Notes: generated from the letters alone by a model not told the origin. A DNA stretch of 64,000 nt from Salinispora mooreana (GCF_000379065.1 NZ_KB900614.1:3622892-3686891), one strand, 5' to 3'; numbered from the stretch's first letter, positions 51,018-61,881 are shown. Numbers and translations are program-made.

Positions 51018-53438
51018 GTGCAGCCTGGACCCTGGCCAGCCCACCCCCTCCCGAGCCCGGCCGGCCCACCGCGGAGCAGCCCTGCGCCGGTGGTCGCCGC
51101 CGTCTTCCTCGGCCTGTGGATCGTCGGCCTCACCCTGGTCACCCAGCTCGGCGGCTGGTTGACCGACCAGCTCCTCCTCCTGATGGGCGTGGACCGGCTG
51201 GTCTGGCTCTGGCCGGTGACCACCATCGCGGTGGTGGCCCTGGCCGGCATCCCCACCCTGCTGCTCGCCCTGCTGCCCCGCTCCCGCGTGGTCCGCACCG
51301 TCGGCCAGCTCTGGCTGGTGGGTCTGCTGGTGTTCGGCGCGCTGAGCCTGCCGCGGGCGCTGCCACCGGTGCAGCACGAGGCGTATCTGGCGACGCTCGC
51401 CGGCACGGCCGGGCTGGCGGCCCTGCTCATCCACCGACTTGTCGCGCACCGGATCGCGCCGAGGGGCCCGGGGGACGAGTCGGACCGACGGCGGCGCACC
51501 TCGCCCCCCGCTCCGGTGACGCTGCTCGGGCTCACCGGCGGGCTGGCCCTACTGCTGCCGTGGGTCTGGGTCGGCGCGCTCGGTGGACTGCTGGAGACAC
51601 TGCTCGCCGCACTCGCCGCCACGGCCGTCGGTGGGCTGGCAGCCACGCTCCTGTCCGACACGTCCTGGTCCCGCCGCAGCGCCGATGCTCCGCCCCGACC
51701 AGGCCAGCTGGTGCTGGTGGACGGTCTGGTCGCCGGCGTCGTTCTGCTGCTGCTCGGGGCGGGAGTCGGGCAGTCCGGTGCCCAGCTGCCGCTGCTGCTG
51801 ACGCTGCCACCGGCCGGGTTCGCGCTGGCGGCCTTGGCCGCCGCCGCCCGGCGGAGAGCGACCGGTGTCAGGCCCGCCACCGCCGGGCTGGTTGGGCTGA
51901 GCGTCTTCGGCCCGCTCGCCTGGGCCGACCCGGAGGAGGTCAGCCTGGTGCTGGCCACCGCCCGGGACGTGCCCTTCTGGGTGGCGGTCGCCACCGGCGC
52001 CGGCTTCACCGTCGCGGTCCTGCTCGCCCTCGGATACGGGGTGACACTCGTCCGGCGTCCCGGCGTCCGACCCAGTCGGACGGTGGCCGGGGTGGCGGCG
52101 GCCACCCTACTGGTGACGACCGGGGCGGTAGCGGTCGGGCCGGGGCAGCCTGGGCTGCACGGTGAACGGCTCTTCGTGGTGCTCCGGGAGCAGGCCGACC
52201 TGAGCGGCGTACCCACCGCCACCGGGCGGGCCGGTCGCGCCCGCCGGGCCGCCGAGGTCTACCAGCGGCTGGTGGAGACCGCCGAACGAACGCAGGCCGA
52301 CCTGCGCCGGGAGCTGCGCCGGTTCCGGCTGGACCACACGCCCTACTACCTGGTCAACGCGATCGAGGTCGACGGCGGGCCGGTGGTACGGGCCTGGCTG
52401 GCGGACCGTCCCGAGGTGGATCGGGTGCTGGTCAGCCAGCGGGCCCGCCCACTGCCCGCGCCCGCCCCCGTCACCCAGGGGGACACCGCACCGCAGCCAG
52501 GCGCGGACTGGAACATCCGGCTGATCCGCGCCGACCGGGTCTGGTCGGAGCTGGGGATCACCGGTACGGGGGTGACCGTGGGCAGCTCCGACTCGGGGGT
52601 CGACGGCACCCATCCGGAGCTGGCGGCCGGCTTCCGCGGCGGTGACGACTCGTGGTTCGACCCCTGGAACGCCACCTCGGCCCCACGGGACCGGGGTGGG
52701 CACGGCACCCACACGCTCGGCAGCGCGGTCGGGCGGGACGGAGTCGGGGTCGCCCCCGGGGCCAGCTGGACCGGCTGCGTCAATCTGGACCGCAACCTCG
52801 GCAACCCCGCGCTCTATCTGGACTGCCTCCAGTTCATGCTGGCGCCCTTTCCTACCGGCGGGGATCCGTTCCGCGACGGTCGCCCACACCGCGCACCGGA
52901 GATTCTCACCAATTCGTGGGCCTGCCCCGCGCTGGAGGGCTGTGACTCCAGAGCACTCCAGCCGGCCGTTGCCGCCCTGGCCGCTGCGGGGATCCTCGTG
53001 GTGGTCGCCGCCGGCAACACCGGTCCCCGCTGCCGCTCGATCGAGGGTTCCCCGGCTTTCCACCCCGATGTCCTGACCGTCGGCGCGGTTGACCGGCAGC
53101 GACGGGTGGCCGGCTTCTCCTCGCGCGGCCCGGGCCTCGACGGCGGCACCAAGCCAGACCTGGTCGCCCCCGGCGCGGATGTGCTCAGCGCGCTGCCGGG
53201 TGGCGGGTACGGCGCGCTCAGCGGCACGTCGATGGCGACTCCGCAGGTGGCCGGGGTGGCGGCGCTGATGTGGTCGGCCAATCCGGCGTTGATCGGGGAC
53301 CTACCTCGGACGCGCCAGATCCTGACCGAAACGGCCACCGCGGTCCGGGTCAGCGGCGACCGGTGCGGCGACGAGGCGCATGTCGCGGGCGCCGGCCTGG
53401 TGGACGCGTACGCCGCCGTCCGCGCCGCCCGAGGCTGA
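51018..53438 (+). CDS. Membrane-fused S8 serine protease
   Basis: An 806-residue protein. Residues 1-370 contain about eight or nine hydrophobic helices (VVAAVFLGLWIVGLTLVTQL, LWPVTTIAVVALAGIPTLLL and others). Residues ~380-470 resemble an I9-type propeptide (YQRLVETAERTQADLRRELR, HTPYYLVNAIEVDGG). A subtilase domain follows with D525 (SSDSGVDG), H562 (GGHGTHT), oxyanion Asn in VVAAGNTGPRC and S738 (SGTSMATPQVAG). The protease should face outside. Its catalytic domain is very like the secreted S8 enzyme at 2.5 kb, but the anchor is unusual. GTG 51018 or 51012; no SD, possibly leaderless. Confidence 0.88.
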   Translation: MQPGPWPAHPLPSPAGPPRSSPAPVVAAVFLGLWIVGLTLVTQLGGWLTDQLLLLMGVDRLVWLWPVTTIAVVALAGIPTLLLALLPRSRVVRTVGQLWLVGLLVFGALSLPRALPPVQHEAYLATLAGTAGLAALLIHRLVAHRIAPRGPGDESDRRRRTSPPAPVTLLGLTGGLALLLPWVWVGALGGLLETLLAALAATAVGGLAATLLSDTSWSRRSADAPPRPGQLVLVDGLVAGVVLLLLGAGVGQSGAQLPLLLTLPPAGFALAALAAAARRRATGVRPATAGLVGLSVFGPLAWADPEEVSLVLATARDVPFWVAVATGAGFTVAVLLALGYGVTLVRRPGVRPSRTVAGVAAATLLVTTGAVAVGPGQPGLHGERLFVVLREQADLSGVPTATGRAGRARRAAEVYQRLVETAERTQADLRRELRRFRLDHTPYYLVNAIEVDGGPVVRAWLADRPEVDRVLVSQRARPLPAPAPVTQGDTAPQPGADWNIRLIRADRVWSELGITGTGVTVGSSDSGVDGTHPELAAGFRGGDDSWFDPWNATSAPRDRGGHGTHTLGSAVGRDGVGVAPGASWTGCVNLDRNLGNPALYLDCLQFMLAPFPTGGDPFRDGRPHRAPEILTNSWACPALEGCDSRALQPAVAALAAAGILVVVAAGNTGPRCRSIEGSPAFHPDVLTVGAVDRQRRVAGFSSRGPGLDGGTKPDLVAPGADVLSALPGGGYGALSGTSMATPQVAGVAALMWSANPALIGDLPRTRQILTETATAVRVSGDRCGDEAHVAGAGLVDAYAAVRAARG

Positions 53439-53555
53439 ACGACGGGCCTACGCCGAGGCTCCGCCGGCCGGCCCGCCGGCGGACGCGGATCTCGTCCGCC
53501 GACAGCAGGGAACCTTCTTAACAACAGTTCTCTGGTTGGCCTAGGGTCAGCGTCC

Positions 53556-54485
53556 ATGGACCTGAACGTCACCGAGCTGACGCCGGAGCGGCTGCCGGCC
53601 GTGATCAAGCTGTGCAGCCGGTCCCTGGATCTGCCGGATGACGCCGCCGAAGCGGGGGCCATCGTGGAGACGCTCTGGCCTCGGGCGGTGGCGAGCCGCC
53701 CCGTCGTTGCGCTGGGCGCGTACCGGGACGGACAGCTCATCGGCGTACTGCTCGGCTCGCTCTCCGCGCCGAGCAGCCCAGCCGCGCATGTGGACCTGGT
53801 CGCGGTGGAGCCGGCGCATCGGCGGCGGGGCGTGGCGCGGGCACTGGTGTCGCGCGCCGAGCAACAGTTCGCCGGCCTCGGGGCGAGGGAGGTGCTGCTG
53901 GCCGGCAACCCGCCGTACTATGCCTGGCCCGGCATTGACGTGCGCTACACGCCGGCGATCTGCGCGGCGGAGGCCCTCGGGTACGCCCGGGACGGCACAG
54001 CCTGGAACATGACCGCCGACCTCTCCTGCGCCGAGAGCCCGGCGCTGCGGACGACGGCACCGGCGGAGCAGCGGCTGGCCGGTCGGAGAGTGACCATACG
54101 GCGGGCGGAGCCGGCGGATCTGCCCGCGCTGACGGCATTCGCCTCGGGGACCTTCGACAGCACCTGGGCCGCGGAGGTGGCCGAGTCGATCGGCCGGGAC
54201 CGGGCCGGCTGCCATCTCGCCGAACGCGACGGCGACCTCCTCGGCTTCGCCGCCTGGGGTTCTTCCCGGCCGAGTTGGTTCGGCCCGATGGGGACCGCGC
54301 CGGCCGCAGCGGGGTCCGGGATCGGCGGGGTGCTGCTGCGTCGTTGCCTCGCCGACCAGCGCGCCGCGGGGATCACGCAGGCGCAGATTGGCTGGGTGGG
54401 GCCGGTTCGGTTCTACTCGGGCAGCGCGGGGGCCTGGATCGAGCGGGTCTTCTTCGGGTACCGGCGGAGCCTCGGCGAGCAATAA
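53556..54485 (+). CDS. Tandem GNAT N-acetyltransferase
   Basis: A 309-residue protein with two GNAT domains. The first (~1-150) has the CoA loop DLVAVEPAHRRRGVARALVS. The second (~175-305) is more degenerate (LLGFAAWG, GSGIGGVLLRRCLAD, GWVGPVRFYSGSAG). Substrate unknown; two-domain GNATs include mycothiol synthase and aminoglycoside enzymes, but no diagnostic residues point to either. It is preceded by an AT-rich stretch (53512-53545) with TTAACAACAG that likely holds the promoter. Confidence 0.82.
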   Translation: MDLNVTELTPERLPAVIKLCSRSLDLPDDAAEAGAIVETLWPRAVASRPVVALGAYRDGQLIGVLLGSLSAPSSPAAHVDLVAVEPAHRRRGVARALVSRAEQQFAGLGAREVLLAGNPPYYAWPGIDVRYTPAICAAEALGYARDGTAWNMTADLSCAESPALRTTAPAEQRLAGRRVTIRRAEPADLPALTAFASGTFDSTWAAEVAESIGRDRAGCHLAERDGDLLGFAAWGSSRPSWFGPMGTAPAAAGSGIGGVLLRRCLADQRAAGITQAQIGWVGPVRFYSGSAGAWIERVFFGYRRSLGEQ

Positions 54486-54571
54486 CCGGCGAAAAGGATA
54501 GATCACCCGATAACGTCATTCGCCCCCATTAACCGGCAACGGACCCTACCGTTTCGGTGAAGGAGGCCCAC

Positions 54572-54775
54572 ATGACGACGGACGACGAACAGCCCGGGCC
54601 GCCGTTGCCCTTTGATCGCCTCGACTTCGGCGACGCCGAGCAGCGGGCGGAGATGGACGGCACCGACGAACCGCCCGCCGACGAACCGGTGACTCTCGTG
54701 GACGAGCCGGTCCCGGCACCCCAGCCGTACAACCAGACGCAGAAGCGGCGCAACCAACGGCCGCTACCAACGTAG
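54572..54775 (+). CDS. Small acidic hypothetical protein
   Basis: A 67-residue, Pro- and Asp/Glu-rich, probably disordered protein (TDDEQPGPPLPFDRLDFGDA) with a basic end (QKRRNQRPLP). A strong AAGGAGG lies seven bases before ATG 54572, supporting translation. Function unknown. Confidence 0.6.
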   Translation: MTTDDEQPGPPLPFDRLDFGDAEQRAEMDGTDEPPADEPVTLVDEPVPAPQPYNQTQKRRNQRPLPT

Positions 54776-54783
54776 ACGCGCAA

Positions 54784-54812
54784 AGGGGCGGACCGCTGAA
54801 CGGCCCGCCCCT
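54784..54812. terminator. Hairpin between the small acidic gene and groEL (convergent)
   Basis: AGGGGCGG (54784-54791) pairs with CCGCCCCT (54805-54812). It is the only candidate stop signal in the 57-base gap. Confidence 0.6.
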
Positions 54813-54832
54813 CCGGTCTCGCGAAACTGGAC

Positions 54833-56530
<1,698 letters not shown>

Positions 56531-56654
56531 TCAGACATCGCCACCTGGCGACGACGACGTCCGTCGGCCGGGCCGGATAGCCCGCGACGACCGGCCAACT
56601 GCCGCACCCGCGTCTTGCGACGCCGCTGCAACCGTGGCCCTCCCGCCCCGACCA

Positions 56655-56681
56655 TTGGCACTCACGGTATGCGAGTGCCAA
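56655..56681 (-). promoter_or_regulatory. CIRCE element 1 (HrcA operator)
   Basis: TTGGCACTC-N9-GAGTGCCAA is a perfect 9-9-9 inverted repeat matching the CIRCE consensus TTAGCACTC-N9-GAGTGCTAA, with a symmetric A-to-G change. Confidence 0.9.
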
Positions 56682-56688
56682 GACCTGT

Positions 56689-56715
56689 TTAGCACTCCCC
56701 CTTGCCGAGTGCAAG
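56689..56715 (-). promoter_or_regulatory. CIRCE element 2 (HrcA operator)
   Basis: TTAGCACTC-N9-GAGTGCAAG matches the CIRCE consensus with two changes in the right arm. It lies seven bases beyond element 1, so the two are on nearly the same DNA face spacing (34 bases centre to centre). Confidence 0.85.
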
Positions 56716-56804
56716 CACGATCGCCCAGGGCAGTCGAGTTCCACCGCCCGCCGAGCGATGTTCACCTGCCCCTCGTCCGCCGACGGTGTGGCAGCCACGG
56801 CAAC

Positions 56805-56834
56805 GAGCCCTACCTGCTGCATCAGGTAGGGCTC
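56805..56834. terminator. 12-bp perfect hairpin upstream of groEL region
   Basis: GAGCCCTACCTG and CAGGTAGGGCTC pair perfectly around CTGCAT. It lies between cspA and groEL (both minus strand), so it could end a transcript from cspA or be part of a small RNA. Confidence 0.55.
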
Positions 56835-56874
56835 GGGAGATGACGGTGACGGCGCCGGGGCCGCTGCGGTAGAG

Positions 56875-56967
56875 GAACAGCTACACAGCGGGAGCCGCGC
56901 CAGGCACGGGAGCACCAACACGGCGAGAGCCGTGTCACGAACGAACAGCGGCACAGCGGGAGCCGCG
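56875..56967. repeat. 25-base direct repeat in the cspA-groEL gap
   Basis: GAACAG-N2-CACAGCGGGAGCCGCG type units occur at 56875-56899 and 56943-56967 with two mismatches (CTA vs CGG after GAACAG). No gene is seen in this ~600-base gap besides the CIRCE elements, hairpins and these repeats. Confidence 0.5.
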
Positions 56968-57018
56968 TGATCCGACCGCCTGCCAGTCCGAGTCGGCCGG
57001 CTGGGCGACGACTATTGT

Positions 57019-57044
57019 GGGGCGACCGTCATGGCGGTCGCCCC
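57019..57044 (-). terminator. Hairpin downstream of cspA
   Basis: GGGGCGACCG and CGGTCGCCCC pair perfectly around TCATGG, starting 18 bases after the cspA stop on the minus strand. Confidence 0.75.
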
Positions 57045-57062
57045 CGAGGCAGTGCCGGTCGC

Positions 57063-57266
57063 TCAGGCGACGACGCGCACCCGTTCGGCCTGTGGGCCCT
57101 TCTGACCCTGGGCGATCTCGAACTCCACCCGCTGGCCATCGTCCAGCGCCTTGTAGCCGTCCATCTCGATAGCAGAGAAATGGACGAAGACGTCCTGCCC
57201 CCCGTCAACGGCGATGAAGCCGTAGCCCTTCTCGGCGTTGAACCACTTCACTGTGCCCTGTGCCAC
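57063..57266 (-). CDS. cspA: Cold-shock protein (CspA family)
   Basis: A 67-residue OB-fold: [20 protein letters not shown] (RNP1 in KGYGFI), DVFVHFSAI (RNP2) and [20 protein letters not shown]. It binds single-stranded RNA/DNA and works as an RNA chaperone. GTG 57266 has TAGGAAG upstream. It is monocistronic and followed by a hairpin. Confidence 0.96.
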   Translation of the reverse strand: MAQGTVKWFNAEKGYGFIAVDGGQDVFVHFSAIEMDGYKALDDGQRVEFEIAQGQKGPQAERVRVVA

Positions 57267-57476
57267 GGTGCACTTCCTAACTCTGCGCGACTCCACTCAC
57301 CCCGGCCGAGCCGGCACGTCGACCGGCAGGTAGCACCGGTGCGACGATCGGCGACGGCCGCTGAACCGGTGACCGAAATCGCACGCTACACGAGGCGTGA
57401 CGACGGCGCACGACCACAAATCGGACATAGGCCGAGTGAATCCCATCGTCGGACATCGTTGTGATAGATAACCGAC

Positions 57477-58013
57477 ATGACCAGCGAGCCCGCCCCGGGG
57501 CCGGCATCGACCCGGCGGGCGCGGGTCCGTCGCGTCCAGCCCGCCGACGCCGCCCGAATGCGGGCGCTGCGGCTGGAGATGCTCGCCGACGCACCGCTGG
57601 CCTTCCTGGAGACGATTGCCGACGCAGCGGCCCGCCCCCACGCCGACTACGCGGCACGCATCGCGTACACCTCGGCGGGCATCACCAACGCACAGTTCGT
57701 CGCGGACCCGAGCGGCCGACTGGTCGGACATGCCGGGGGCACAGCGACGCCGGACGAACCGGGGCTCACCGTCATCTTCGCCGTGTACATCACCCCGTCC
57801 TGGCGGGGTAGCGGACTGCTCCCCGACCTGATCGACGCGGTGGCCGGCTGGTCCCGCGCCTGCGGTCGTCCGGAGCTGATGCTGGAGGTCGTGGTCGGCA
57901 ACGAGCGGGCCTACCGGGCGTACCGTCGGTTGGGATTCACCGACACCGGCCTCCGCCTTCCGCACCCGACGATCCCGACCCTCACCGAGCTACAGATGCG
58001 CCGCCCGGCCTGA
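57477..58013 (+). CDS. GNAT family N-acetyltransferase
   Basis: A 178-residue single GNAT domain: VRRVQPADAARMRALRLEML, a GHAGGT strand, VIFAVYITPSWRGSGLLPDL (CoA loop R/G-x-G) and LEVVVGNERAYRAYRRLGFT. Substrate unknown. It is divergent from cspA, and the AT-rich stretch with TTGTGATAGATAAC (57460-57473) just upstream may contain the -10. Confidence 0.85.
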   Translation: MTSEPAPGPASTRRARVRRVQPADAARMRALRLEMLADAPLAFLETIADAAARPHADYAARIAYTSAGITNAQFVADPSGRLVGHAGGTATPDEPGLTVIFAVYITPSWRGSGLLPDLIDAVAGWSRACGRPELMLEVVVGNERAYRAYRRLGFTDTGLRLPHPTIPTLTELQMRRPA

Positions 58014-58176
58014 CCGACGCGGAACGACGCCCGACCGGGGTCCGGGCCACCGACCAGCGTGCCCAGCCGGTAGCACCCGGACCGCGGCCGGCCGAACTCC
58101 GGGAATGCCGCCGGTGTCGATGTCCGGCTAGGCTGAGTGCCGCCCGCTCCACGAGCACCCTTAGCAGGAGGTGACC

Positions 58177-59010
58177 GTGCCCGGTAGTAACCCGGCTACG
58201 GCAGATCAGCAGCGGACCAAGTCGTCCACGATAGATAACGGTGTGCCCCACTCCGCGCGGATCTACGACTACTGGCTCGGGGGCAAGGACAACTTCGCCG
58301 CTGACCGGGCCGTCGCCGAGGCTCTGATATCGGCGATCCCGACGCTGCGGTCTATGGCCGCCGAGAACCGTCGATTTGTCCACCGAGTGGCCCGTTACCT
58401 GGTCGGACAATCCGGCGTGCGGCAATTCCTGGACGTCGGCACCGGCATCCCCACCCGGCCGAATCTGCACGAGGTAGCCCAGGAGATCGCCCCGGAGACC
58501 CGAGTGGTCTATGTCGACAACGATCCCATCGTCCTGGCCCACGCCCGGGCCCTAATGACCAGCACCGAGCAGGGACGCAGCGAGTATATCCACGCCGACT
58601 TGCGTGAGCCGGAGTTGATTGTCAACCACCGGACACTGCGCGAGGTGCTTGACCTTGACCAGCCGGTCGCGCTGACGATTATCGCGACCCTGATGCTGCT
58701 CGAGGACGCCGACGACCCGTGGCGCACAATTCGCGTATTGATGGACGCCCTGCCGTCCGGTAGCTACGTGGCGATTACCCATCCGACCGGTGACTTCAAC
58801 CCGGAGGCCGTCAAGACGGCCGTTGACGCTGCCGTTGACAGCGGCATGACCCTCGTGGCCCGAAGTCGCGACGAGGTGGCCCGGTTCTTCGAGGGTTGGG
58901 AGCTGGTGGAGCCGGGAATCGTCCCGGTGGCGGCCTGGAAGCCGGATGATGGCGCGCCCACCGACCCGCACGCGGCCTACTACTGGGCCGGCGTCGCTCG
59001 CAAGCCCTAG
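58177..59010 (+). CDS. S-adenosylmethionine-dependent methyltransferase (DUF574 type)
   Basis: A 277-residue Rossmann methyltransferase of the DUF574 group frequent in actinomycetes: SARIYDYWLGGKDNFAADRA (family signature), QFLDVGTGIPTRPNLHEVAQ (SAM loop), VVYVDNDPIVLAHARALM and LTIIATLMLLEDADDPWRTI. The natural substrate is unknown. GTG 58177 is chosen with AGGAGGTGACC directly upstream. It stands alone. Confidence 0.92.
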   Translation: MPGSNPATADQQRTKSSTIDNGVPHSARIYDYWLGGKDNFAADRAVAEALISAIPTLRSMAAENRRFVHRVARYLVGQSGVRQFLDVGTGIPTRPNLHEVAQEIAPETRVVYVDNDPIVLAHARALMTSTEQGRSEYIHADLREPELIVNHRTLREVLDLDQPVALTIIATLMLLEDADDPWRTIRVLMDALPSGSYVAITHPTGDFNPEAVKTAVDAAVDSGMTLVARSRDEVARFFEGWELVEPGIVPVAAWKPDDGAPTDPHAAYYWAGVARKP

Positions 59011-59156
59011 CTCGTCTTCACCGCTGAGGTCAGCTTTGGCCCCCGGGCGGACAACACCGCGAGGGAGTCGCCCGCCCGGAACTGCCCACTGTGCAGATCA
59101 TGATTGCGAGGAGTGCGCCGCGGTGACGCACCCCCTGTCGTGAGTGGTGGGTCTAC

Positions 59157-60830
59157 TCAGACGTGGCGACGGCTCTGCACGATGCGGAATCGGTTGGCGA
59201 CGTAGGCACCGTCGGTGAGAGCCGCGTTGGCCGCCGGGTTGGCGCCGCTGCCATGGAAGTCGGAGAAGGCCGCCGACTGGTTCACGAAGACACCTCCGGT
59301 CAGGTTCGCCGACAGGTGCACCCCGACCTCGACCGCCGCCGTCTCGGCCGCGTCCAGCACGGCCTCGTCGGTGGAGTAGACCGCCGCGGTCAAGGCGCCC
59401 TGCTCACCCACCGTGGCGCGCAGGAGCTCCAGGCTGTGCCCGGTGGAGTCGGTCCCGATCACGAACGAGATCGGGCCGAACCACTCCCGCGTGTAGGTGG
59501 CGGTGTCGTCGGCGTTCAGCCGGACGATGGTCGGCGTCCGGACCACCGCGCCGGGGAAGGCCGGGTGGGTGACGGTACGGGACTCCAGCACCGGCTCACC
59601 GACCTTGGTCACCTCGTCCAGCCGCGCCAACACCCCGTCGTTGACGATCGCGCCGGTCAACTCCACGCCACGGGCCGGGTCGGCGGTCAGCTTGCCCACC
59701 GCCGCCGCGACCCCGGCCGCCACCTCGGCGAAGCTCTTGTGCCCCTGGTCGGTCTCGATGCCGTCCCGGGGAATCAGGATGTTCTGGGAGGTGGTGCACA
59801 TCTGGCCGCTGTAGAGGGTCAGCGTGAAACCCAGGTTGCGGCACATCCCGCTGAAGTCGTCGGTGGAGTCGATCACCACCGCGTTCAGGCCGGCCTTCTC
59901 GGTGTAGACCTGCGCCTGCCGGGCGTTGGCCTCCAGCCAGTCGCCGTACTCGGAGGAGCCGGTGAAGTCGACGATCCGCACCGCCGGATGCTGGGCCAGC
60001 GTGGAGGCGAGCTTCTCGCCCGGCGCTTCGGGGGCGAGCTGCACCAGGTTCGGGTCGAAGCCGGCCTCGGCGAGCACCTGACGGGCGTACCGCACCGTGA
60101 TCGCGAGTGGCAGCACCGCGCGCGGGTGCGGCTTGATGATCACCGGGTTGCCGGTGACCAGCGAGGCGAAGAGCCCCGGGTACGAGTTCCAGGTCGGGAA
60201 GGTGTTGCAGCCGATCACCAGCGCGACGCCCCGCGGCACCACGTGGAAGGTCTTGGTCATCCGCAGCGGGTCGCCCTTGCCCGCCGCCTTCTCCCAGCCG
60301 GCCGTTCCCGGGTGCCGGGTCATCTCCGCGTAGGCGTAGGCGAGCGCCTCCAACGCCCGATCCAAGGCGTGCGCGCCGCCCGCCTGGAAGGCCATCACGA
60401 ACGCCTGACCGCTGGTGAACTGCACCGCGTTGGCCAGCTCGAAGACATTGCGGTGCAGCCGATCCAGGATCTCCAGACAGACGCCCACCCGGGCCTGAGG
60501 GCCGGCGTCCCGCCATGACGGCAGAGCCGTCATGGCGGCGGCGGTGAGGTGGTTGGCCGTCATGTGCGGGTAGCCGACTCCCAGGTCGACGCCGAAGGGG
60601 CTGACCTCGGTCTGGACCGTGCTCTCGGCACCGGCTTGGTCAAGGGGAAAGTCACGACCGAGGTACGCCTCGAAGGCCGCCTTGCCGTCGTCGGCGGCGG
60701 TCTCGCCGTACACCCGCGGGCTGGGCGACTCCGGGTAGGCGGACCAGTACCCGCGCTGCGAGATGGCGGTCAGCGCCCGGTCGAGGGTCTCGGCGTGCCT
60801 GTCGTACAGGGGGTGCGGGGTCTCCGTCAT
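59157..60830 (-). CDS. paaN: PaaN-type aldehyde dehydrogenase (phenylacetate-degradation homologue)
   Basis: A 557-residue aldehyde-dehydrogenase-fold protein. NAD/CoA-site elements are VIGCNTFPTWNSYPGLFASL and GNPVIIKPHPRAVLPLA; the Gly pair is in VDFTGSSEYGDWLE; the catalytic Cys is in LYSGQMCTTSQNILIP; the C-terminus has SANLTGGVFVNQSAAFSDFH. The length and PaaN-like sequence distinguish it from general ALDHs. No paaA-K ring-oxidation genes are in the window, so it may serve another aldehyde. ATG 60830 is used; ATG 60842 is possible. Confidence 0.85.
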   Translation of the reverse strand: MTETPHPLYDRHAETLDRALTAISQRGYWSAYPESPSPRVYGETAADDGKAAFEAYLGRDFPLDQAGAESTVQTEVSPFGVDLGVGYPHMTANHLTAAAMTALPSWRDAGPQARVGVCLEILDRLHRNVFELANAVQFTSGQAFVMAFQAGGAHALDRALEALAYAYAEMTRHPGTAGWEKAAGKGDPLRMTKTFHVVPRGVALVIGCNTFPTWNSYPGLFASLVTGNPVIIKPHPRAVLPLAITVRYARQVLAEAGFDPNLVQLAPEAPGEKLASTLAQHPAVRIVDFTGSSEYGDWLEANARQAQVYTEKAGLNAVVIDSTDDFSGMCRNLGFTLTLYSGQMCTTSQNILIPRDGIETDQGHKSFAEVAAGVAAAVGKLTADPARGVELTGAIVNDGVLARLDEVTKVGEPVLESRTVTHPAFPGAVVRTPTIVRLNADDTATYTREWFGPISFVIGTDSTGHSLELLRATVGEQGALTAAVYSTDEAVLDAAETAAVEVGVHLSANLTGGVFVNQSAAFSDFHGSGANPAANAALTDGAYVANRFRIVQSRRHV

Positions 60831-60882
60831 GCCCGACATCATGCAACAGATGTCAGCACGATCAGTAGAGCCGCGTCACAGA

Positions 60883-61881
60883 TCAGATCGTCAACTGCCA
60901 GTTGGTCCAGCGGTCCGCGACCCGGAACCCGAGTTGCTCGTTGATGGCGATCATGTGGTCGTTGGCGGCGGCGTTGAAGGTGCTGATGACCCGCACCGCC
61001 GGTTCGTGGGACCGCAGGTACCGCAGGTTCTCGAGCTTGACGAGCAGGCCGAGGCGGTGCCCCCGGTGCTCCGGGTCCACGATGGTGATCTGCTGGAGCG
61101 CGTGCCAGTCGACGGTGGCCGCCACGTCGAGCATGGTCCATCCGACGAGCCGGCCGGAAGCCTGATGACGTACCCCGGCGTGGTAACGACGGCGGCCGCG
61201 CGCGTCCATCGCGATGTCGGCGGCCCGAACCCGTTCGGCGTCGTACCGCTCCGGCTCCCACGCCAGGTCCCCCATCGGCGCGTCGCTGACGAGTCGCCCC
61301 TCGAGGTAGGCGACATCGGCCCGGTATTCCTCCGGGGTGAGACCCTGCCAGAACACCACCTGGTAGTCGGCGGCCCGGCCCTGGGCCTCGGCCAGCAGAC
61401 GGTCCAGCACCGCGGGGTCGAGTTGGGCGAGGTCCAACCGGCGGCGGACGTCGGCCAGCACGGAGTCCGCCCCGAGCGTCCGGGCGAAGGCGGCGCCGGC
61501 CGCCACCGTGTCCAGGGTCATCGTGGTCAGCCGCTTGCGCCCGTGCTCCCGGGCCAGCTCAACCGCGCGGTCGAACAGCGCCCGGCCGACCCCCCGGCGC
61601 CGAGCGGCCGGATGCACCGTCAGTTCGACGGAGGCGTTCTCGGTGTTGTCCAGCTGCGGCAGCTCCAGGGTGAGCAGGCCGGCGGCCGCACCATCGAGGT
61701 GGGCCAGCAGGTGCACCGGCGCGTCGCCGGGCATCGGGTGCCGCACGGACCCGATGAGCCGCTGTGGGCAGAAGAGCGGAAAGTCAGGCATATCAACCAC
61801 GGCGGCGGCTGCCCCGATCCGGACCGCCGCATCGATCGCCCGCTCGTCGGCGGGGCCAAAGGGAGTAACGGTGACGCTCAT
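60883..61881 (-). CDS. Tandem GNAT N-acetyltransferase
   Basis: A 332-residue two-domain GNAT. First CoA loop is VELTVHPAARRRGVGRALFD (~75-95). The second is in the C-terminal half (ITIVDPEHRGHRLGLLVKLE), followed by TFNAAANDHMIAINEQLGFR, the usual end of the fold. It is similar in layout to other actinobacterial two-domain GNATs of unknown substrate. It begins 239 bases from the thrC stop and is transcribed in the same direction. Confidence 0.85.
   Translation of the reverse strand: MSVTVTPFGPADERAIDAAVRIGAAAAVVDMPDFPLFCPQRLIGSVRHPMPGDAPVHLLAHLDGAAAGLLTLELPQLDNTENASVELTVHPAARRRGVGRALFDRAVELAREHGRKRLTTMTLDTVAAGAAFARTLGADSVLADVRRRLDLAQLDPAVLDRLLAEAQGRAADYQVVFWQGLTPEEYRADVAYLEGRLVSDAPMGDLAWEPERYDAERVRAADIAMDARGRRRYHAGVRHQASGRLVGWTMLDVAATVDWHALQQITIVDPEHRGHRLGLLVKLENLRYLRSHEPAVRVISTFNAAANDHMIAINEQLGFRVADRWTNWQLTI

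Noticed and set aside
50852..52222. Long minus-strand extension in front of glpD
   Set aside because: It is antisense to the membrane-fused protease, low in family-like sequence and Ser/Thr/Pro/Arg-rich; GlpD homology begins near 50851.
53439..53555. Additional gene between the membrane protease and the GNAT gene
   Set aside because: Too short, with no start/SD; it contains only a likely promoter.
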